Positions 9,301 to 19,197 of a stretch of DNA of 64,000 nt are shown piece after piece. Under the pieces are notes generated by a model. That model searched no databases and was not told where the DNA came from. It saw nothing but the letters and a program-made list of their open reading frames with translations. Where the stretch lies: assembly GCA_039105265.1 (NCBI GenBank), contig JAPFFF010000003.1, forward strand, positions 7,378,001 to 7,442,000, in the 5' to 3' direction. This DNA is from Tritrichomonas musculus (taxonomy: Eukaryota > Parabasalia > Tritrichomonadida > Tritrichomonadidae). A program made the translations under genes and the position numbers. Within the stretch, counting starts at the first letter, position 1; the number at the start of each line of letters is the position of its first letter.

Positions 9301-12087
9301 AAGAAACGGAAATGAAGAAGAAATATTTAAAAGGCAAATGAATGCTTGATAACTTCCATTTTTTAATAATTTTGATATTATTGAGAAAGCAAAATTAGAA
9401 GACGGACATTGAACTCTTTTGAAATCCAACTTTTTGATAAAAGCAGTCGATTTTGCTTGAAATCCAAACATATTTATAAAAGCATTTATGAAGCAACTAA
9501 CATTTTCAAAGTATTGATTTTCATATTTCCTTAATAAACATTCTAAATTTATTTCATGATTGTCACAATTTTTTTCAAAAAGAATTGTGTAATAATTCGT
9601 TGCAATTGACTTATCTTTCATCAACTTTTTGAAAAAAAAGTCAAAATAAAAACTATTCTTTTCTTGTTGCTGATCAGTCAAAATTTCATTTATAAGTTTA
9701 TCAATACTAATTTTATCAATTGGAATATTTTTAAATATTAATTGCTTTTGATTTATATTTAAATTGCTATTTCGTATTAATCTGTCAATAAAATACAATT
9801 CATCCACTTTTAGATTTGTGATTTTTTCATTACAAATTTTAATCAAATTTCTCATATTTTGAATTTTTATTTTTGGAACGTTTTTACAATATTTCCCAAG
9901 AAAACAAATCGTATTAACAACATCATTATAAATCTTTGAATTTTGAATTGTATCAATTGAAAAAGTTGTTACTTTTTCTGAATTGAAAGCATTCAAATTC
10001 AATCCAATTTTTTGTAAACTTTCAAAATCTTCGATTTTGGACATGTTTCTAATTAAATATTTAAAGAAATTAATTCCATTTTTATCAAATAAATATTGAA
10101 TCTGCCTGTTAGTTGAATATTGATCAGATAAAGCAAAAAGTGCTCCCAGTAATAATAATTTGTCAGGCATGTAAACATCATCGATAAGATTATTAATTAA
10201 AATGTCAAAAAACATAAATTCAAGTTCTTTATATATAAATGGAGAAATAATATCAATTGAATAATTCGTTATAATTGAATTAATTGATTCAATATAAAGT
10301 GGCGAATTACTTTTTGATAATTCTTTCAATGATTTTAAAAATAAATCGGCTTCATAAAACATTGCAAGCTCGAATTTTTTTGAAAATGTAAAACTTAAAT
10401 AAATAGAAATTGCAATAAATGGAAGAACTGTTTCAACATTCAATCCTTCAATATTAGTTTTTGTATTACGTGATACAAAAATGTAAGCTGCAATAATAAT
10501 TGACAAAATTTCTTTGTTCATTGTCACCAAATCATCAAAATTCTTATTTTTAATAAATTTAATTATTAAATTTGAATTGTTTTCATTGAGTTGACAATTT
10601 ATTTTAACATTATTAATGTTTATCTTTGAATTTTCATCAAATGACGATGAAAATTGATAAGCATATAAAATAACCGGATCGTTGTTTTTTTCTTGAAGAA
10701 AAGACTCAATCTTTTTATAATCAAACAAAGACCAAAAAGAAGGAAGGGGAATAACATCTTTCTCAATTGTTTTTTTAAACAAAATCTCAATATTTTCATT
10801 AAAATTATTTTTGAATGAATCATTTAAATTATTGATAAAATCATGAAGAAAATAGTTTCCATTGTTTGTTGATGGAAATAAACTCAAAATCATTGATTCA
10901 ATAATATCAAATGATTTATTTTGATCGATATTATTTTCAAATACTCGAACCATTTTCATCACAAAATCTTCTGAGCATTTTTCTTTTGAATTTGAAACGA
11001 TCGAAAATAAGTGAATCCAAAATTTCTCATCCGAATAAATTGTTATATTTTGGGTGTCTTCAAAAATAAATGTATGATCAACAACTTCTTCAAACCTGCC
11101 TAAATCTTCTATTTTAAGAAAATCACTCTCAATTAAATCAAATGGAATTAAAAAAATAGATGGAAGCATTTCCATTGCGATTATTAAATTTGGAATCAAA
11201 TCAATTTTTGTTTGAAAATAATTAAAAACATCATGATTTCCACCAATATAACTCTGATAAGTATTAATTATAATTTTAGATAATTTTTCTTTCTTTCTCC
11301 ATTCAATTTTATACTCAAAAAGTTTGTTGACAATTGAAATAAAAAACGGTTGATTCAAATTTTCTTTTGTCTCTGAAAAAGTTTCTTCAATCAATGATAA
11401 AAATTGAATGAACGTTTCTTTACTTGCTTCTGATAACAAAACACTTAAATCATCCTGCGATAAACTGTCAAATACAATTTTATTGGAAAGAAGAAATTCC
11501 GGAATACTTGTTAAAAAGCCGTTATTTATTATTTTTTGAATGAGCTTTTTGATTCTTGTTTTTGACACTTTTTCGTGGTTAAAAATAAAAGGCAAAAAAG
11601 TTGAAATTAAATTTTCGTTTAATTCTGTAATCAAAAGAATATCGATGATAAAATTAGCAACGTATTTGGAATCAATTTTGTTGGCGTTGATTGTAAATTC
11701 TTTCGTTGGATTTTTGATATGTTGAATGATTTGATCAATTATAGAAGTAAGTAAATCGGAAAAATTGGGAAATGAAGAATTTATATTATAATTGGAAAAT
11801 GTCATAGCAAAAAAAAGAAGCCAATTGCTATTTTTTGTTGAATTTTCTAAAATTTCATTAAAAAATTCAGTTGGTTGGTCCGGAAGGAGAGAAAAACAGG
11901 ATGAAAAAAGAGTAAAAAGTTCATCAGTCGTTTGCTCATCTAATGAAGAATCAAGATATAATATTGATTCTTTTAATAGGTTTTGTGTTTCATTTTCAGT
12001 TGGATTATTTCCCAATTCAATAATTGATGAGCGTATATTATCAATTAAATTAGAATTCACACTTGTTATTGATGACAGGGCTAACAA
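6322..12087 (-). CDS. Giant HECT-type E3 ubiquitin ligase (5' start unresolved)
   Basis: An open frame of 1,921 residues. Residues 1 to about 1,550 are a leucine/isoleucine-rich helical solenoid without named motifs, probably for substrate binding. From about 1,575 the protein is a HECT domain: GIDMGGLTKEWF, FNFAGKIIARSIIQG, ELDLIICGIPEIDIND, FLLFLTGSSQVP, and the catalytic Cys1890 in VAHTCFNQLDLPEY. HECT ligases take ubiquitin from an E2 onto this Cys and pass it to substrates. The frame opens at a TTG at 12087 after a TAA. The first in-frame ATG is residue 95 (11805), yet residues 1-94 look coding. The true start has been lost, lies in a missed exon, or is at 11805 (1,827 residues). Confidence 0.85.
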   Translation of the reverse strand: MLALSSITSVNSNLIDNIRSSIIELGNNPTENETQNLLKESILYLDSSLDEQTTDELFTLFSSCFSLLPDQPTEFFNEILENSTKNSNWLLFFAMTFSNYNINSSFPNFSDLLTSIIDQIIQHIKNPTKEFTINANKIDSKYVANFIIDILLITELNENLISTFLPFIFNHEKVSKTRIKKLIQKIINNGFLTSIPEFLLSNKIVFDSLSQDDLSVLLSEASKETFIQFLSLIEETFSETKENLNQPFFISIVNKLFEYKIEWRKKEKLSKIIINTYQSYIGGNHDVFNYFQTKIDLIPNLIIAMEMLPSIFLIPFDLIESDFLKIEDLGRFEEVVDHTFIFEDTQNITIYSDEKFWIHLFSIVSNSKEKCSEDFVMKMVRVFENNIDQNKSFDIIESMILSLFPSTNNGNYFLHDFINNLNDSFKNNFNENIEILFKKTIEKDVIPLPSFWSLFDYKKIESFLQEKNNDPVILYAYQFSSSFDENSKININNVKINCQLNENNSNLIIKFIKNKNFDDLVTMNKEILSIIIAAYIFVSRNTKTNIEGLNVETVLPFIAISIYLSFTFSKKFELAMFYEADLFLKSLKELSKSNSPLYIESINSIITNYSIDIISPFIYKELEFMFFDILINNLIDDVYMPDKLLLLGALFALSDQYSTNRQIQYLFDKNGINFFKYLIRNMSKIEDFESLQKIGLNLNAFNSEKVTTFSIDTIQNSKIYNDVVNTICFLGKYCKNVPKIKIQNMRNLIKICNEKITNLKVDELYFIDRLIRNSNLNINQKQLIFKNIPIDKISIDKLINEILTDQQQEKNSFYFDFFFKKLMKDKSIATNYYTILFEKNCDNHEINLECLLRKYENQYFENVSCFINAFINMFGFQAKSTAFIKKLDFKRVQCPSSNFAFSIISKLLKNGSYQAFICLLNISSSFPFLFANNHSKLFTKIISKLDSFSLLFEKSPICEDLKVSLSVFYFLHSLLYSVDILDSFVPWVFTKILTFSPSQLISIVYILTSLFNTKKVSNAMLALSIKYDFPGIVSKLLSKNVSKDIQNIIFNFLAKFYELLLNLEHKRKLILVDEMSKAKNPFSLLFNGSTTIHPVKLKDIELPDVNNDEISDFIDEIGKIKPFYISENLNGNSNNEKFQHILVQILTHYEMKYSDKSQFTKNIPDTYKVQNIRFCAKQPNWIYKWVIKKKTFPCLIEHKKKLTNVYQKLFELDYSYDKSDDEDYDNDSLDVDLYFTNIFCLENLFSFLIEKIVSNDDSHKNSIIALINVLSKKKAFMANFIDSINIYINENRDDIELVTKLLDFARSADIFQNYHGSGNIINSLINIGISPEYSEDVNFLSVLSSILLDIDDLPANANVLVVSILKHPKLFGQALELYQKIGNNNFDSSIEKYIINALEKQFKSKKKISTQTFKLILQIDPSLIKSMNDVSAEILNDSIKKYKKNKNEETLDFIFDLLNILAPKRQENQLIIPLDEIDFTMSFTSNRIQLLSQAANQTILRQAPQNLTESDPFFWNLYGQHRLFLNEIVTNNEEYFEKVKFLKDFPELVSFEKRLSFFHSKMKDKIDRNERLEISVNRSNVLVDSYQILNDKSYDEWLYDIEVKFKGESGIDMGGLTKEWFTLIVKDIFNPNFALFSLYENKSYQPNQFSGINQEHLEFFNFAGKIIARSIIQGQCINAHFCRSFCRQILHQQVKLKDIGDIDESIYNSLQIILNEDVEPLELNFTIDVNEYGSQKTVLLKENGDEIDVNNENKVEYASLYVNYHLRKSIISQINAFIEGFNWLIPHEDIRIFSPNELDLIICGIPEIDINDLRENTVYTEPYNDEHPVIEMFFSAISKWDPDNLAKFLLFLTGSSQVPINGFKDYSDKGKPITIGPGGDRSRFCVAHTCFNQLDLPEYENENELNDKLLLSIQECEFGIL

Positions 12088-12112
12088 AACAATTAAATTG
12101 GATAATAAAATT

Positions 12113-12690
12113 TAATAGAAAGATCGTAATGGCCAATTTTTAACCTTAAAATTTTTATCTCAGAAAAAATATTATAAAAGTTAGCATATGCTTTATTAAT
12201 TAATATTATGAGATCGTAATCGCTTGTATTTGTAATAGTGACAGTTCAGGTCATTATAGACCTTATTTCTATCGTACAATTGAAAAAAATCTCAAACTTT
12301 TGCCAAATAATAACATAGGTAATTACTCATGCTTATTTCCTTATAAAAAATTACAAATAGACTAGTTTTTTTTGGCTTATCATAGATCCTTATTCGATGA
12401 ACTGTAAACTTCTCAATTCTTTCAACAAAATTTAGTGAAGAAGGACTTTTTTTAGGCTTCCAACCCAAAGATAATGATAAAGTTATCCAAAAACAAAGTA
12501 TTGTTCAATTTGAATATCGAAAGGATTCATTCAAAATTAAAGAATTATTTTAATGAATTTCATCTTAATACACAAAGAAGTATAGAGATAAATATATAAA
12601 ATTAAATAAATTATACTCACTTGTTTATAATTTAATTAAAAAATACAACAAAGAGCCCAACAAAGATTCGCTCAATATGATTATTTCCAC
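12113..12690. other. Intergenic with a short repeated motif
   Basis: This lies upstream of the HECT gene. A GATCGTAATGGCCAATTTTT motif at 12122 recurs in a related form at 16381. Around 12440-12555 there is a weak open stretch without recognisable similarity. Nothing else is supported. Confidence 0.4.
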
Positions 12691-13725
12691 TTCAATTGAC
12701 ACTCTTTATTTTCATCGAAAAAAACGTCCTCAGAGAATCATTTAATACATCACAACCACTCAATACGGAAGATTTCATGAGGAAGTTATCTATTCATTTT
12801 AACGGTGAAACTGGAATCGATGGCGGTGGTTTGACAAATAAATGGTTTAGCTTGGTTATTCAATCCAAACAACAATCTCTCTTCAAACAAATGAAAAGTT
12901 ACAGTTTTAAACCAAGTATTTCACCAGCAGCCACAAAACATTGAATACTTCAATTTTGCAGGAAAAATGATTGATATTAGCATTAATTGGAGAGAAATAT
13001 GTAAATTCTCATTTAACTATGTCTTTCAAATGTCAAATTTTGAATCAAAGGCCAAAATTGAAAGATCTCAAAGATTACGATGATGAATTTCATCGATCTC
13101 TTCAATAGATACTTGATATTATTCAACTTGGCATGGTTTTTACAATTGATGTCGAAGAATTTCGTGTGCATAAAATAATTGAATTGGGTAAATCGAAAAT
13201 TTATACTTTTTTCGACAAGACGTTAACCATAATAATATACATTTTTCTTGATGTGAACAATAATTTTCGTTATTATTTTAAAATAAATCAATATTCTAAT
13301 TAGTTTTATAAATTATATTTAAAAATGAAGAATGTTTAGCCAAAAAACGATTGAGAAAAGTTGAATTTTATTTGTCGAAAAAAGTATAAATTTTCGATCT
13401 ACCTTGAATTGAAATAAAATAGAGAAAATATTCCCGTCACAAATGATAATAAACATGAATATGTTTCTTTATATGCTCAATACTTTATTGATCAATAAAG
13501 AAGCAAATTGACTCTTTTTGCAGTGGATTCAATCAAATAATTCATTTTAAATTCATTAAAAATGCTTCCGCTAAGCGAGTTGGACTTGTTAATTTGTGGA
13601 ATCCCAACAATTGCCGTCAAGAATCTCATAAAAAACACTGTTTATATCGATCTTTATGATGCCAATCATTTTGTTATTTTACTCAAAATATTTGCTATTT
13701 CTAAATTTCCTTTATTAAGTGATAC
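12690..13725 (+). pseudogene. Decayed HECT ligase (N-lobe and part of C-lobe)
   Basis: The plus strand carries pieces of a second HECT domain in correct order. They are LSIHFNGETGIDGGGLTNKW near 12790, IEYFNFAGKM near 12940, HLTMSFKCQILNQRPKLKDL near 13010, GMVFTIDVEEF near 13130, NDNKHEYVSLYAQYFIDQ near 13445 and LSELDLLICGIP near 13570. They fall in different frames, separated by stops and shifts. A 217-bp transposon interrupts the sequence at 13187-13403. The part containing the catalytic Cys is missing. It differs in sequence from the intact ligase at 6322-12087, so it derives from another family member. Confidence 0.85.
13179..13411. mobile_element. 217-bp MITE with 8-bp target duplication
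   Basis: The element at 13187-13403 has terminal inverted repeats of about 32 bp with one mismatch, beginning GGTAAATCGAAAATTTATAC at the left and GGTAGATCGAAAATTTATAC at the right when read inward. It is flanked by the direct repeat TTGAATTG at 13179-13186 and 13404-13411. Removing the element and one duplication rejoins the HECT pseudogene reading. It has no coding capacity. An 8-bp duplication is usual for hAT, P and Merlin-like DNA transposons; I cannot assign the superfamily. Confidence 0.85.
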
Positions 13726-13799
13726 AATTAATGGTGTATTCTTCTCTTTATGTTTTTTTCGTCATGTATTTAATATATTCAAAATTTCTTTTACAATTT

Positions 13800-14762
13800 G
13801 ATTAAAGGCAATCAACGAAAAAGAGATATTCTTAATTTCGAGTAATTCAAGATGGATAAAAGCTAATTTAAAAATTAATATTTATACAAAATGACTGATA
13901 CATCAAAGAATTGAACATCTGATTTAAAATAATTTAAATGATCTATAATAATTTTAATAATTATTTATTTAATTGGAAAATTGTTTTTTCTTTTTCTTTT
14001 TTTTTTAAAAATTATTATATCATAAAAGGGTTCATTTTTGAATTCATTAAATAAAAGTTTTGTAAAGGAGAGTTCGTTTTTGAGAGAAAAAATATAATCT
14101 CAAATGAATTATTGAATAAACTTTTTGATAAAATAAAAAAGATAAAAAAAGTATTTTCTCAAAAAATATTTCGTTCAGATTATTTTTTTATCAATATAAA
14201 ATTCTTCAATTTCTTAATTAGATTATCAATAGGAAGCTTTGATGCAATCTGTTTGTTTAACGATAAAATAATATTTTTAAGAAAAAGTTTTACCTCTAAT
14301 TAATCAATTAAAATTAACATTTTCACTTAGAATTTCAATAAATAATAAAGAAATATATTTTGGAGATTTATTTATGAAAAATATTTTTTTTTTTAAAAAA
14401 AAAAATTCAAAGGAAAATTTTTTTCCTATGAATTTTCTATATATAGAAGTAATTGAAAAAAAAATTTTTATTATGTGTTTTCAATTATATCAAAAAAGTA
14501 ATTGAAATTTTTTATTATATTTTTCATGATTCCATTCATATTAGTTGAATTTGAGTTGATATTGCTATCAAAAATCATTAAATAAAGAACAGTTTTCAAT
14601 ATTGAAAAAACATAAAAATTTATAAATTGAAAAGAGATAAAAAAAGATAAAAAATTGAATGAAAGTTTCTTACAAAATGATAGAAATTATGATAATCATA
14701 AGAAGCAGATATACCTTTCTAGAAAATCAATTCATTTAATATAGTACAAGTAAGAAAAATAA
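13800..14762. other. Transporter upstream spacer, unit 1
   Basis: This AT-rich spacer is conserved in all three units. It contains a 63-codon open frame without ATG (from about 14112) that I do not regard as a gene. Homopolymer runs lie near 14385-14405. Confidence 0.5.
14732..14737 (+). promoter_or_regulatory. Initiator-like TCATTT, transporter copy 1
   Basis: A TCATTT box lies 26 nt before the ATG at 14763. It is conserved at the same distance in the two other copies. Confidence 0.45.
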
Positions 14763-16061
14763 ATGAATATTTGCGTTAAAGAACTTGGTTACGCAATGAT
14801 CCTGTTATTAGGTCCAATCACTTTTGGTACAATTATGTGTTATCCATCACCTGCAGGAAAAGAAATTCGTGAACATTTTAAATTATCAGAAAATGCAGCA
14901 GAATGGTCATTTTACAATTCAGTATCTTCATTGTTTGCGATTGCAGGTCCTTTTGTTACTGTTGGCTTTTTGAAAGCATACCACAATTCGAGAAAGAAAG
15001 TTGTTTTCACATGTGCTTGCCTTGGAACTGCATTTTGGTTATTAAATTGTCTCACGAAAATTAACATATGGGCAGGTATCATTGTCAGACTATTTTTGGG
15101 TATTGTTATGGGTGCTTATTCATCAATCAATCCAATGTATCTCGTTGAAATTGCGCCAGAAGGTACGACAGGTTTCTTTGGAAGTTTAAATCAAATTGGT
15201 ATTGTTGTTGGTATTGTTTTCTTTGATTTCATTGCACCCTCATTAACTTATATGTCATTGAACTACATCGGTGCAGCAATCTGTGCATTACAAGCATGCC
15301 TAATTTGGATTGTTGAAGAATCGCCAGCAGTTGAAAAGATCAATCAAGATGAAGAAGAAATGAGACACGATGAAGAAGAGAGAGAAAAAGAAACTTTGTG
15401 GCAAAAGAAATATGCATTTGGATTATGCTCAGGTATATTAATGATGTTGTTCCAACAATTCTGTGGTATCAATGCAATTTTGACTAACTTGTCAGATATC
15501 ATGAATGATTCAGGACTTGACATCGATGGAAATTATCAGGCTGGTATCGCAAGCTGTGCACAATTGATTGCCGTTTTTGTTGGTGCGATGATTATTGATA
15601 AAATTGGAAGACGAATTACAATGATTGTTTCATGTTCCATGATTGTTGTTTTCTTATTGATTTTCGCATTGAATGTTAAATATAATTGGTCGAATGTTCT
15701 TCCTTTGATATGCATCTTCTTATATCAATTAGGATTTGGCCTTGGAATGGGACCAATTCCTTGGTTCATTATTCCAGAATATTTCAATGATGATGTTCGT
15801 TCAATGGCTACGATGATTGTTACGGCTTCAAACTGGATTTTCTCTTTCCTCGTCATCATGGTCTGGCCATCAATGAAAAGCGGCATGGGAATGTTTGGTG
15901 CTCTTATCTTCTTCTTATGCATTTCTTTCTGCGCAATCATATTCTCAGCATTTTGTGTTAATGAACCTGCGCCTGTTGAAGAAGAGAGTGATTCGATTAA
16001 AGGAGAAAAGTATGCATCATATAGCAAAGAAGATGAAGAAAGTGATCCAGTTGCTCTTTAA
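14763..16061 (+). CDS. MFS sugar transporter (SLC2/GLUT-like), copy 1
   Basis: 432 residues from an ATG, with about 12 hydrophobic segments. Sugar-porter signatures appear in order: RLFLGIVMGAYSSINPMYLVE then IAPEGTTG after TM4; EESPAVE, a variant of PESPR, after TM6; QQFCGINAI in TM7; DKIGRR between TM8 and TM9; and GPIPWFIIPEYF in TM10. The central loop and the C-tail are acidic. It probably imports hexoses across the plasma or lysosomal membrane by facilitated diffusion or proton symport; the substrate is not decidable from sequence. The protein is shorter than the usual 470-500 residues because the loops and termini are short. The N-terminal GRR-like loop is reduced to SRKK. Copies at 19198 and 22196 are almost identical, so gene dosage may be the benefit. 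Confidence 0.92.
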   Translation: MNICVKELGYAMILLLGPITFGTIMCYPSPAGKEIREHFKLSENAAEWSFYNSVSSLFAIAGPFVTVGFLKAYHNSRKKVVFTCACLGTAFWLLNCLTKINIWAGIIVRLFLGIVMGAYSSINPMYLVEIAPEGTTGFFGSLNQIGIVVGIVFFDFIAPSLTYMSLNYIGAAICALQACLIWIVEESPAVEKINQDEEEMRHDEEEREKETLWQKKYAFGLCSGILMMLFQQFCGINAILTNLSDIMNDSGLDIDGNYQAGIASCAQLIAVFVGAMIIDKIGRRITMIVSCSMIVVFLLIFALNVKYNWSNVLPLICIFLYQLGFGLGMGPIPWFIIPEYFNDDVRSMATMIVTASNWIFSFLVIMVWPSMKSGMGMFGALIFFLCISFCAIIFSAFCVNEPAPVEEESDSIKGEKYASYSKEDEESDPVAL

Positions 16062-17340
16062 AATAGTAAAATAATTTAATTTTTTTTAATTTAATTTATG
16101 ATATTAAGCATTTTGTGAACATAGATTTCAAAGAAGTCTCTTAACTATACTATATTATGAACAAATTGTTTGTATAACACGAATTTTAATTAAAAATCCT
16201 TTTTAAAATTTTAAAAAATAGAGAAGGGTAGAAACTAGCGAATTTATAATAAGTATGGTTATAATTAATATATTTTACTTATTGACAGATAATAAATTTA
16301 AATTATTAATTATGTTATATTTAATGCGCTAGAAAACAAGATATTACTATAAAAAATGATGTCTTTTGAATTCAAATGCTGATCGTAATAGGCAAATTTT
16401 TAACTTTGAATAATTTTGTTATAACTTTTCTATAAAAAGCATTTTTTAATCATTTATATCATAAAATATATCATATATTTGCTTTTTGGTTGGTATAAAT
16501 TGGATTTTATTGCCTAATAAAGTTGGACTTAGCTATTGTAAATAAAATTAGAAATGAAATTTTTTTGATGATTTGATGAAATGAAGCTCCAAAACATAAA
16601 ATATCCTATTGAATATTGATAATCATCATTAGAAATTTATATTTTTTAAAAAATTAACTTAAATAAGTAAATCATATTTCTTTTACGAAAAATGTAGCGC
16701 ACCAAATTCAGTGAAATTTAGCCATCAGAAAATGCATATATAATAAAGATGATTTTATCAATATTTCAAAAATTTGTTATGAAATTGGAGAGAAAAGAAA
16801 GATTTGAAATTGAGAGGAAATCATGTAAAGTTCTCAATTCTGATTTTAAAAAACATAAATTTCTCATTTAAAACAATAATTATAATCAATCTAATAGATC
16901 AAAAATTTTATTATATTTGTGCTTAATAAAAATTCAAACAATAAATATAAAATATTCAAAATCAATCGTTTTTCGAAATCAAAATTTGGAAAAAATTATA
17001 AACGGTTTAGTGTCTACCGTTCTAAAAATTGACAAAATTATTTTTCTTCAAGTGTTTTCATTTCTTTTAATTCGGTTGTTTTTTAAGTGTTTCTAACATT
17101 CATTTTTTAAAAAAATACTTAGAATATCATATTATCTAATTAATTAATAAATAAATAGATCTCTTAGTTAAGAAAGGTGGCCGTTAATTAATTTGTCACA
17201 AAGTTCATTATAATTCTATCCGATTTTGTTATCTCCTCTCAGACTTTGTTAGGATTTTGAGAGAAAAATAAAATTTTGAATTTGTAAGAAGCATTCAAAA
17301 CATAATGAAGTTTGATATAAAATAACGAACTTTATATTCT
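16062..17340. other. Intergenic between transporter units 1 and 2
   Basis: The first 140 bases match the region after copy 2. Bases from about 16200 to 17030 have no counterpart between units 2 and 3. From 17030 the sequence matches 20660 onward. No gene is seen. The 16200-17030 block may be an insertion in unit 2 or a segment deleted from unit 3; I found no clear terminal repeats. Confidence 0.5.
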
Positions 17341-17640
17341 CAATACTTTATTGATCAATAAAGAAGCAAATTGACTCTTTTTGCAGTGGATTTAATGAAA
17401 ATATTCATTTTAAATTCATTGAAAATGCTTTCACATAAAGATCTCATAAAAAACACTGTTTATATCGATCTTTATGATGCCAATCATCCTGTTATTTTAC
17501 TCAAAATATTTGCTATTTCTAAATTTCCTTTATCAAGTGATACAATTAATGGTGTATTCTTCTCTTTATGTTTTTTCGTCATGTATTTAATATATTCAAA
17601 ATTTCTTTTACAATTTGATTAAAGGCAATCAACGAAAATG
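17341..17640 (+). pseudogene. HECT C-lobe scrap, unit 2
   Basis: This carries the same broken reading as 13476-13800 (DLIKNTVYIDLYDAN), but about 60 bases covering LSELDLLICGIP are deleted. Unit 3 shares the deletion. It is a passenger of the transporter duplication and has no catalytic Cys. Confidence 0.8.
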
Positions 17641-18049
17641 ATAGATTCTTAATTTCGAGTAATTCAAGATGGATAAAAGCTAATTTAAAAAATAATATTT
17701 ATACAAAATGACTGATACATCAAAGAATTGAACATCTAATTTTATAAAGTTTAAATGATCTATAATAATTTTAATAATTATTTATTGAATTAGAAAATTG
17801 CTTTTTTTAAAAAAATTATTATTTCATAAAAGGACTCATTTTTGAATTCATTAAATAAAAGTTTTGTAAAGGAGAGTTCGTTTTTGAGAGAAAAAATATA
17901 ATCTCAAATGAATTATTGAATAAACTTTTTGATAAAATAAATAAGATAAAAAAAGTATTTTCTCAAAAAATATTTCGTTCAGATTATTTTTTTATCAATA
18001 TAAAATTCTTCAATTTCTTAATTAGATCATCAATAGGAAGCTTAGATGC

Positions 18050-18755
18050 AATCTGAGGTACAGGTTACCCAAAAGAGACTTTTTGTAAGGACATTCAAAA
18101 AATAAATGAGAATAATTATTTCTCTCAATTATTTTTATTTTTGAGAGAATGAAAAAACAATCATATTTTTAATTAGAGGTTAAAAAGTCAATGCTCTCAA
18201 TTTTTTGAATAAAAAATCCGTGTATCAAGAAGTCGAAATCAAAATTTTTATAAAATCTCTAACTTTTTTGAGATATAAAAACACAAAAGCAATTTTTTTT
18301 AAATAAATAAAAAACAAAATATAGAAACAATTTAATATTTTATTATGTCTATAATTATAGATTTTATTTTCAAATTATAATAAAATAATATTTAAAATAA
18401 AGTAAAATAAATAAAAACAATAGTTTGAATAGTTCTCAAAAACTTTTTATTTATTTGAATTTTTTTTTTTTTTTTGAAAGGAATCTTGACCGTTTAACAT
18501 CCATATTTTTAATCTTTTTATATTTTTACATAATTTTTACCGAGGTTACATACCGCCTAGCGGGCGTCGAACAAAGAAGAGAATCCGCGGATGGCGGTAA
18601 GAATCGGAAAAAATTATGTACCATAAAAAGATTTAAAAATCTTTTTATTTTTTTATATTTTCTCAGATAAAAAAATTGAAAGATTAAATAATTCTTATTC
18701 AATTATTTGAATGTCCTTACAAAAAGTCTCTTTTGGGTAATCATTACCTAATCTG
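18050..18755. mobile_element. 694-bp MITE with 6-bp target duplication
   Basis: The element at 18056-18749 has inverted terminal repeats of about 44 bp with three mismatches, beginning AGGTACAGGTTACCC at the left and AGGTAATGATTACCC at the right. Inside these both continue CAAAAGAGACTTTTTGTAAG. It is flanked by AATCTG at 18050-18055 and 18750-18755. Units 1 and 3 of the transporter array show the uninterrupted site, so it inserted after the duplication. It has no plausible protein. A palindrome with a GC-rich core lies at 18511-18646. The superfamily is unresolved. Confidence 0.9.
18511..18646. repeat. Long imperfect palindrome with GC-rich core inside the MITE
   Basis: AATCTTTTTATATTTTTACA at the left pairs with the complementary AT-rich stretch that ends AAAAAGATT at the right. 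Between them is the only GC-rich stretch for kilobases, with ACCGCC near 18550 opposing GGCGGT near 18594. Transcribed, it would form one long hairpin. It may be a second element nested in the MITE. Confidence 0.6.
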
Positions 18756-19166
18756 ATTGTTTAACGATAAAATAATATTTTTAAGAAAAAGTTTTACCTC
18801 TAATTAATCAATTAAAATTAACATTTTCACTTAGAATTTCAATAAATAATAAAGAAATATATTTTGGAGATTTATTTATGAAAAATATTTTCAAAAAAAA
18901 AAAAATATATAAAATTCAATGATATCAAAAAAGCAATAGAAAATATTATATTATATTTTTCATGATTCCATTCATATTAGTTGAATTTGAGTTGATATTG
19001 CAATCAAAAATCATTAAATAAAGAACAGTTTTCAATATTGAAAAAAACATAAAAATTTATAAATTGAAAAGAGATAAAAAAAGATAAAAAATTGAATGAA
19101 AGTTGCTACAGAAATGTTAGAAATCATGATAATCATAAGAAACAGATATATCTTTCTAGAATCAAT

Positions 19167-19172
19167 TCATTT
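19167..19172 (+). promoter_or_regulatory. Initiator-like TCATTT, transporter copy 2
   Basis: The box lies 26 nt before the ATG at 19198 and corresponds to 14732-14737. Confidence 0.45.
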
Positions 19173-19197
19173 TATAAAGTACAAGTAAGAAAAATAA

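Noticed and set aside
6322-12115. Intron at the 5' end of the HECT gene
   Set aside because: I found no trichomonad-type splice signals upstream, so it is left open rather than annotated.
14112-14303. 63-codon frame repeated in transporter spacers (also 21546-21737)
   Set aside because: It begins at TTG, has no ATG, is very AT-rich and was interrupted in unit 2. It looks like conserved non-coding spacer.
16200-17030. Insertion of a mobile element between transporter units 1 and 2
   Set aside because: No terminal repeats or target duplication could be identified, so it is noted only as unmatched sequence.
18425-18670. 81-codon frame inside the 694-bp element
   Set aside because: It is created by the palindrome, starts without a good ATG context and has no protein-like composition.
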